Positions 18,326 through 23,193 of a stretch of DNA of 23,193 nucleotides are shown piece after piece (within the stretch, counting starts at the first letter, position 1; each line of letters begins with the position of its first letter). A model generated the notes under the pieces. It saw only the letters and a list, made by a program, of their open reading frames with translations. It was not told the origin of the DNA and ran no database searches. The position numbers were made by a program, and so were the translations under genes. Source of the DNA: Tritrichomonas foetus (lineage: Eukaryota > Parabasalia > Tritrichomonadida > Tritrichomonadidae); NCBI GenBank assembly GCA_001839685.1, contig MLAK01001150.1, forward strand, positions 7,845 through 31,037. The letters run 5' to 3'.

Positions 18326-18702
18326 AGGCTTGTTTTTAACAATTCCAAACATTTCATGGGAAGGAATGGTCTTCTTCAGTCTTTTGAATACAGAATACAC
18401 ACCTGAACGGGGTATTGACACAATTGAATACATTTTGACAAGACCAGATCTCGAAAACTCGATTAATAAAATAGCAAATACTTTATAGATATGATAGAGA
18501 TTCTTTCAATCAAAAGCAACGGGATAGCATAGGTGGTGAAGAAGATTATCAAATCTTTATAAGAGTGAAGGCTAATGAAGATGCTCCAACTGGTGCGATA
18601 GTTGAAGCTGAACAAAGAATGAATCATCTGTACATCTCAAGCACACTTCGCAAAAAGCCAGAACGAAAAGAACATCAAGAATCGTTTGTCATGTATGACT
18701 AA
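18326..18702 (+). pseudogene. Frame-shifted coding continuation downstream of the kinase-like gene
   Basis: Two successive open stretches read like protein. Omitting one base in the T5 run at 18319-18323 carries the kinase frame into the frame that is open to 18488, about 54 codons (including TPERGIDTIEYILTRPDLE). A second single-base shift near 18475-18484 moves into a frame open from 18475 to the TAA at 18700-18702, 75 codons (including NEDAPTGAIVEAEQRMNHLY). Each shift has the same direction. This could be the decayed C-terminus of the kinase-like gene, two sequencing errors, or less likely programmed +1 frameshifting. The composition is less AT-rich than nearby intergenic DNA. No family is recognised. 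Confidence 0.5.
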
Positions 18703-18745
18703 TTTCATTCAAGGCAAGCTGTATTGTTTATTTTCATTTCAATAT

Positions 18746-18778
18746 AAAAAAATTTGATTAATAATCAATTTTTTTTTT
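18746..18778. repeat. Palindrome with A/T flanks in a convergent intergenic region
   Basis: TTGATTA (18754-18760) and TAATCAA (18762-18768) are perfect arms around one A. They are flanked by A7 on the left and T10 on the right, so the stem could extend to about 14 bp with one mismatch. It lies between the ends of two converging genes, where a transcription-ending or processing role is conceivable but unproven. Confidence 0.5.
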
Positions 18779-18940
18779 AAAAAAGTATATCTTTACAATT
18801 GAAGTGCTAATGTAATAAAAATTTGTGGGATTGAATGTAAAAGATTAATAAAAAACAAAAAATCATATCGTAAAAATTATGAATAAGCCAATTTTGTTTT
18901 TTTAATATCATCAATAAATAATTATTGAACGGCTATTTAT

Positions 18941-19510
18941 TTAATCGGAATCATCATTGGCTTCGTTCTTCTTGTTGGCAGACTTGATCTTTAGGCGCCT
19001 CGTACGTCCTGGCTTCTCTGTTGTCAAAACTGAGTTTACAGCATAGCAGATGTTGCGCTCGTTTTCTTTCCAAACAAGGAAGGCTGGTTGATTGACAAGT
19101 TGTGCATCAACTGAGATGTGGCGATGGTTGATGAGTGTACGGGCATGGTGAACTGAACGGGCAAGAGCGCTCTTATGAACTTGTGTTTGGAGACGGCGAT
19201 CGAGAAGATCGTTAACTGTGAGTGAAAGGACATAATCGAGCTTTTGCTTGGTTTCATCAAGAACACCGAGCTTTGTAAGACGGTTAAGAAGGGCTGTACC
19301 TTCGAAAATACGCTTTGTATCATTTTCTGGGAGTGTAAGAAGTGTACGAGCAGCCTTACGGATTTTAGCAAGGGTGTAGTGGACACGCCATAATTCACGC
19401 TTGTTCTTTAAACCATATTCACCGACAACTTTAAGTTCGTTGTGGATGCGTTCCTTTTCGTATGGACGCATTGGTTTCTTGAATGTACGACCGAAGTTGT
19501 GACTCGTCAT
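18941..19510 (-). CDS. RPS9: 40S ribosomal protein S9 (uS4)
   Basis: Small-subunit ribosomal protein that binds 18S rRNA early in assembly. The 189 residues match eukaryotic S9 over most of the length (human S9 is 194). Recognisable stretches are KKPMRPYEKERIHNELKVVG near the N-terminus, GLKNKRELWRVHYTLAKIRKAAR, and the S4 RNA-binding module at about 105-163 beginning DRRLQTQVHKSALARSVHHA. The basic C-terminus ends in an acidic NDDSD tail, as in other S9 proteins. Many codons end in C or G, fitting high expression. The stop is in TAAATAAA. The start is preceded by two CCTTT and two M3 boxes rather than Inr. Confidence 0.97.
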   Translation of the reverse strand: MTSHNFGRTFKKPMRPYEKERIHNELKVVGEYGLKNKRELWRVHYTLAKIRKAARTLLTLPENDTKRIFEGTALLNRLTKLGVLDETKQKLDYVLSLTVNDLLDRRLQTQVHKSALARSVHHARTLINHRHISVDAQLVNQPAFLVWKENERNICYAVNSVLTTEKPGRTRRLKIKSANKKNEANDDSD

Positions 19511-19516
19511 TGAGCG

Positions 19517-19556
19517 AAAGGTAGTAAAGGATCGGCCAAAACCGTTCTTAACCGCT
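19517..19556 (-). promoter_or_regulatory. uS4 promoter: two M3 boxes and two CCTTT (M5) boxes
   Basis: Reading the minus strand toward the gene: AGCGGTTA (19556-19549), AACGGTTT (19546-19539), CCTTT (19530-19526) and CCTTT (19521-19517), then six bases to the ATG. Both octamers fit the M3 consensus of T. vaginalis. CCTTT is the M5 element reported to replace Inr as an initiator. No Inr is present. Function is inferred by analogy. Confidence 0.7.
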
Positions 19557-19841
19557 TATCAAATATCATAAACTATTGAATTGGGGTGTGATTTTAGTAA
19601 TTGAATTATTAAATGGTCTGGTCTATGATTTTTTCAAACGTGAATTCTTTTGATTGTCACAGAACGTATGAAACTCCCCATTTGACTTATTTTGCTTAGC
19701 TTTTGCTAATATTTATTTTACAATGAGAAGCAAATACAGTCAAGAATTTTTTCGCTAAAATTTTCTACAGATTTTTAGAAAATTGCCTTTCTTACTTTTG
19801 CCTATTTGAATGACGTAAAATATTTTCTATGATACGATAAA
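19557..19841. other. Divergent intergenic region with a 9-bp-arm hairpin
   Basis: AT-rich, with no gene seen. AATTTTCTA (19759-19767) and TAGAAAATT (19776-19784) form a perfect inverted repeat around an 8-nt loop. A smaller TTAGC/GCTAA hairpin lies near 19698-19711. Confidence 0.5.
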
Positions 19842-19850
19842 TCACTTTTT
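19842..19850 (+). promoter_or_regulatory. Canonical Inr upstream of a disrupted gene
   Basis: TCACTTTTT fits TCA-Y-W well, with +1 A at 19844, 17 nt before the ATG at 19861. A second Inr-like TCATTC at 19957-19962 precedes an internal ATG at 19973 by 14 nt. Confidence 0.5.
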
Positions 19851-19860
19851 TTTGATAAAT

Positions 19861-20245
19861 ATGAACTCTCAAAGAAATATGAACCAAAGCCCGAGCAATT
19901 CATGAATTAATAGATAAACAGGTACTTCCTTTTCATCTCTTGGCACAAATATTGGTTCATTCTGCAGAAGATATGGAAAAACAGACAATTTCACGGAATT
20001 ATTATCATTATCATCAATCTTTTCCCAATTTTCAGATTTTAAAATTAGTAAATGTTATCCTTAAATTATCCACATTTTTAGAGAAATCTGTAGAAGAAAT
20101 AAAAAGATATGAGAGTGATACCAAAAATCCACTTTTTGAATTATTGTTTTATTCAATTGGTCTCATTTTTATCTCTGAATATCTTGATCATTTCCAGAAT
20201 AAAGTATATTATTGTGGTTGTTATTTAATACAATACATTTACTAA
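19861..20245 (+). pseudogene. Small gene, probably frame-disrupted
   Basis: The ATG after the Inr opens a frame of only 14 codons (to TGA at 19903-19905). A second frame is open from 19883 to the TAA at 20243-20245, 120 codons, and its first part reads like protein (RAIHELIDKQVLPFHLLAQI) without an ATG until 19973. One frame change between 19861 and 19895 would join them. Alternatively, a 90-residue protein starts at 19973, helped by the second Inr-like site; it would have a moderately hydrophobic stretch (ELLFYSIGLIFISEYLDHF). The stop lacks a TAAA context. No family is recognised. I favour a decayed gene, with low certainty. Confidence 0.4.
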
Positions 20246-21091
20246 TGCATATATTAAAATATGCTGAGTTTCATGCGTTCTGATTGTCACTTTGATCAAT
20301 ATATATTAGAATATTCATTAGAATTAATAATCTTGATTCATCGAGATATGTTTTCCTGGAAGTAAAATCATTGGAATTGGAAAGTAAGTATGGTTCAGCA
20401 GATTTGTCGTCGTTTTTCCATATTCAATCTGATATCGACATTTAAAATCTCCACTTTTTGAATAAAGATATAGTGAAAACCTAAAGATATCTTCCTTCCA
20501 TGCTTTGATTTCTTTTAATTTAATAATCGTGCTACATTAGTGGAGTAACTGCATTTATTAGAAATACTTGGATGTGAAAAACCTTGATATCCCATTTTTC
20601 ATGATGATCGAGATTGGAATTCCAATGTCATATTAATTGTGAGAAAATGACACTTTTGTTTGAAAAATTGGAAATATTTCAGAATTTCAAATTTATTTTC
20701 TCAATTGATATAATTCAAAAAGTTGTTTTTTCGTGTAATTTTCTGGATTTTTTTTCAATTTTGAGAAAAAACTGAATTAATTCATTCATTAACTTGAAAA
20801 TAGAGAATATCTTTATATCTTCTCTAGATTGACTAATAAAATATACATTTTTTCATGAGAAAATCCAACACCACCAAAATATTATATTAATATCACACTG
20901 AGCTTCATTCATTTTCCTCAAAATTAGGAGCAGTTTCACGTTTATTTCTTAGCCGTTTAGGATTATCCGGTAAAATTTTTGACAGGTTTTAGATCACACA
21001 TTTTATTTCTTCAGAAATATCAAAAATTTTCAATACTTTATTAATGATAAATTTTTTGTCACTTCATCAAAAAGAAGTAAATCAAAAAATT
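20246..21091. other. AT-rich stretch with possible coding relics
   Basis: No intact gene is seen in 850 bp. A 49-codon stop-bounded stretch at 20296-20442 includes the protein-like YVFLEVKSLELESKYGSADL but has no start. A shorter one near 20560-20632 reads KYLDVKNLDIPFFMM before a stop. These may continue the decay of the preceding gene. The last 300 bp look purely non-coding. Confidence 0.4.
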
Positions 21092-21109
21092 AACGGTTGT
21101 GATCATTTT
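21092..21109 (+). promoter_or_regulatory. M3 box plus Inr of the BspA-like gene
   Basis: AACGGTTG (21092-21099) fits M3, and TCATTTT (21103-21109) fits Inr with +1 A at 21105, leaving a 12-nt 5' UTR. Order and spacing copy the helicase promoter: the M3 end is 6 nt from +1 here and 8 nt there. Confidence 0.7.
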
Positions 21110-21116
21110 ACATTAA

Positions 21117-22742
21117 ATGGATAGCAGCGATTCATATGCTTCAGAAGCTCCAACCAAAGTTGGATCTGTCGAAGTCGATGCATGCGAGTACGAACTTTTC
21201 TCAAAGGGAGGAAACCTCCATGCCGTTCTTACAGCTGTAAAGTCAGAATCATCATCTCTCACAATCCCAGCCTCCGTTGAATCCGACGGCAACACATATC
21301 CAGTCTCCGGAATTGCCCCACGCGCCCTCCGCCAAACAAAAGTCGAAGCTCTCGATTTTGCCGAAGATTCAACACTCAAAGAATTAGGCAAGGATGCTCT
21401 CTACTGCCACACACTCAAGAGGGCTACCCTTCCAGCCTCCCTCGAAACCCTCACCACAGGCTGGTGCAACTTCACACTCAAATTGGTCGATCTCAAGGTT
21501 GCTGAAGGATCCACCCATTTTGTTGTTGATGAAGGAGCTCTTTATAACTCAGACAAAACAGTTCTTTATCACGTTGCTCGTAACACCAAATCATTCGTTG
21601 TTCCAGCATCAGTCAAGACCATCGGAGGATATGCATTCGAACAATGCCGCCGCCTCCGCTCAATCGATTTCGAAGACGACTCACACCTCGAAAATATCGA
21701 ACCATGGGCATTCTCACACTGTGGCCTTAGAGAAATCGTCTTTCCAGATTCCCTCGAAGTTATCGGTTATGATGCCTTCTTCCACACCCCACGCCTCGAA
21801 GAAATTACATTCGGTACAGATTCAGTCCTCAAGAACGTTTTGATTGGTGCTTTCAAGGATACATCACTTTCTGATGTTACACTTCCACCAACAACAGTCA
21901 AGCTCGGAATTGCTGCATTCCAGAACTGTCCTAAACTCGAAAAGGTTACCATCCTTAGCCCAAGCACACTCACAATCTGGCGTGACGCCTTCACAGGCAC
22001 AAACGACAACTTCAAGCTTGTCGTTCTCGAAGAGACCAAGCTCAAGGGTGCCGGCGTTCCAACAAACGTCGAGCGTGCAGCCCCAGAAGCCAAGACAACA
22101 CGCGAAGTTGTTGCTGAAGTTGCCGAAGGACTTTTAGGAGATGCCCCAGCCGCAGAAGAAGAACATCATTCATCAGCCGCCCCAGCTGCAGAAGAACATC
22201 ATTCATCTGCTGCACCAGCTGCAGAAGAGCATCATTCATCTGCTGCTCCAGCCGCAGAAGAGCATCATTCATCTGCTGCTCCAGCCGCAGAAGAAGAGCA
22301 CCATTCATCAGCTGCACCAGCTGCAGAAGAAGAACATCATTCATCAGCTGCTCCAGCTGCAGAAGAGCATCATTCATCTGCTGCACCAGCCGCAGAAGAA
22401 GAACATCATTCATCAGCCGCACCAGCCGCAGAAGAAGAACACCACTCATCTGCTGCTCCAGCTGCAGAAGAAGAACACCATTCATCAGCTGCCCCAGCCG
22501 AGGAAGCTCCAGCTGAAGAAGAACACCCAGCAGAAGAAGTCATCGCTAACGTCGCTGGCGGACTTCTCGGAGAAGCCGAGCCGGCAGCCGAGGATGAGGC
22601 CAAGGAAGAAGCCCTCTCAGAAGCACTCGAAAAGGAAGAAACTGATCATGCTGAAGACGCACCAGCAGAAGAACCAGCCGCTGAAGAAGCCCCAGCTGCA
22701 GAGGAAGCTCCAGCTGCCGAAGAGGCTCCAGCCGCTGAGTAA
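21117..22742 (+). CDS. BspA-like leucine-rich repeat protein with Ala/Glu/His repeat tail
   Basis: A 541-residue protein. About residues 45-300 are BspA/TpLRR-type (LRR_5) repeats, seen in IDFEDDSHLENIEPWAFSHC, LREIVFPDSLEVIGYDAF and LSDVTLPPTTVKLGIAAFQN. In trichomonads this large family includes surface and adhesion candidates; others lack export signals. Here no signal peptide or membrane segment is visible, so location is open. Residues 343-460 are ten 10-11-residue repeats built on PAAEE(E)HHSSA, and the last 80 residues are Ala/Glu/Pro-rich. VVAEVAEGLLGDAPA before the repeats is echoed by VIANVAGGLLGEAEPA after them. Codons are mostly C-ending, unlike the other genes except uS4 and the helicase 5' part, suggesting high expression. 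The stop is in TAAAA. Confidence 0.85.
   Translation: MDSSDSYASEAPTKVGSVEVDACEYELFSKGGNLHAVLTAVKSESSSLTIPASVESDGNTYPVSGIAPRALRQTKVEALDFAEDSTLKELGKDALYCHTLKRATLPASLETLTTGWCNFTLKLVDLKVAEGSTHFVVDEGALYNSDKTVLYHVARNTKSFVVPASVKTIGGYAFEQCRRLRSIDFEDDSHLENIEPWAFSHCGLREIVFPDSLEVIGYDAFFHTPRLEEITFGTDSVLKNVLIGAFKDTSLSDVTLPPTTVKLGIAAFQNCPKLEKVTILSPSTLTIWRDAFTGTNDNFKLVVLEETKLKGAGVPTNVERAAPEAKTTREVVAEVAEGLLGDAPAAEEEHHSSAAPAAEEHHSSAAPAAEEHHSSAAPAAEEHHSSAAPAAEEEHHSSAAPAAEEEHHSSAAPAAEEHHSSAAPAAEEEHHSSAAPAAEEEHHSSAAPAAEEEHHSSAAPAEEAPAEEEHPAEEVIANVAGGLLGEAEPAAEDEAKEEALSEALEKEETDHAEDAPAEEPAAEEAPAAEEAPAAEEAPAAE
22144..22497 (+). repeat. In-frame 30/33-bp tandem repeats
   Basis: Ten copies encode PAA-E2/E3-HHSSA. 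Units of 30 and 33 bp differ by one GAA codon. Copies differ at third positions (GCT/GCC/GCA, GAA/GAG, TCT/TCA, CAT/CAC) while the residues stay the same. This accounts for long antisense and alternate-frame open frames here. Confidence 0.95.
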
Positions 22743-23193
22743 AACCGAAAGGTCGTAAAGAACGATTATCAATACGCATTTTTTCTCTTTCTTTTCTTTT
22801 TCCTATATGTTTTGTTTCGTTGACTTTCAATTGTTTTATTTCTGTTTGGTGCTTGTCTTCCTGTGCCAATCGAAAATAAATTGAAACATTTGGTAAACAA
22901 AGTAAGAGCACGATTAGATTTCTTTCTTTGGCAGACTAATTCGGTTCATGACTATAAAGGTATGACTAGGGCTGAACTTTTATGATCCTATTCAAATATT
23001 TGAATGTATTTCCTAATTTTATTTGAATGTATTTATAGAATTTATTTGAGTATATTATTGAATTGTGAAAACTCACGAAAAATGAAAAAAATTCACCTAT
23101 ATAAAAGATATTTTACATAGTATGTTGCTTATTCTTTCTTACAATAAATAAATAATAGCTATTCATGCATATTAAACAATTAAACATTTCAAA
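22743..23193. other. 3' flank of the BspA-like gene, no gene seen
   Basis: The first 180 bp are T-rich 3' flank. Around 22995-23055 the motif TATTTGA recurs three times, two copies as ATTTGAATGTATTT, beside the palindrome TCAAATATTTGA (22994-23005). No coding region, tRNA or other RNA is recognised up to the window end. Confidence 0.5.

Noticed and set aside
19036..19398. 120-codon frame inside uS4
   Set aside because: It is the alternate frame of a certain ribosomal protein gene.
22144..22497. CRISPR-like array
   Set aside because: Repeats are contiguous and in frame, with no unique spacers, in a eukaryotic gene.
22042..22758. Long antisense and alternate-frame open stretches over the BspA-like tail
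   Set aside because: They result from stop-free repeat DNA; their products are Leu/Gln/Met/Asn-rich repeats with no independent support.
22920..22975. Possible tRNA near GGTTCATGAC
   Set aside because: No matching acceptor, anticodon or T-stem pairing could be drawn.

Overview
The window looks like nuclear DNA of a parabasalid (trichomonad) protist, plausibly Tritrichomonas or Trichomonas. Four signs support this. All genes are intronless and compact, in AT-rich DNA. Several start codons sit 8-17 nt downstream of the trichomonad initiator (Inr, TCA+1-Y-W), sometimes with the Myb-type M3 box or the CCTTT (M5) box. Many stop codons are embedded in TAAA, the trichomonad poly(A) signal. The gene content is typical: BspA-type leucine-rich repeats, a BEACH giant, a degenerate CAMK-like kinase and a RhoGAP. 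The genus is inference. There is no sign of bacterial operons, CRISPR, tRNA or rRNA.

Layout: a T/G-only repeat (1-192) is followed by about 1.8 kb of non-coding DNA with decayed coding fragments. Then come Dbp4/DDX10-like DEAD-box helicase (+), small acidic-tailed protein (-), MyTH4-RhoGAP protein (+), 2574-aa ALFY-like BEACH protein (-), coiled-coil protein plus a small ORF (+), type II membrane glycosyltransferase-like protein (-), kinase-like protein with degraded catalytic residues (+), 40S ribosomal protein S9/uS4 (-), a frame-disrupted small gene (+), and a BspA-like protein with an Ala/Glu/His tandem-repeat tail (+). From the helicase to the disrupted gene the strand alternates strictly, so promoters are shared in divergent pairs and 3' ends converge.

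Functions fall into three groups. Ribosome production has the Dbp4-like helicase and uS4. Cytoskeleton, membrane traffic and signalling have the RhoGAP, the BEACH protein and the pseudokinase. Surface or glycan biology has the glycosyltransferase-like and BspA-like proteins. They are not an evident pathway. The three genes that look most biased toward C-ending codons (helicase 5' half, uS4, BspA-like) are also the three with clear M3 boxes.

The most notable points are a kinase-like gene that lost both the beta3 lysine and the DFG aspartate, and whose coding potential seems to continue about 375 bp beyond its stop through two single-base frameshifts; a palindromic element bracketed by 24/26-matching direct repeats upstream of the RhoGAP gene; M3/M5 promoter architecture of uS4; and a BspA-like protein with ten HHSS repeats. 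I found no clear evidence of a wholly new multi-gene system.
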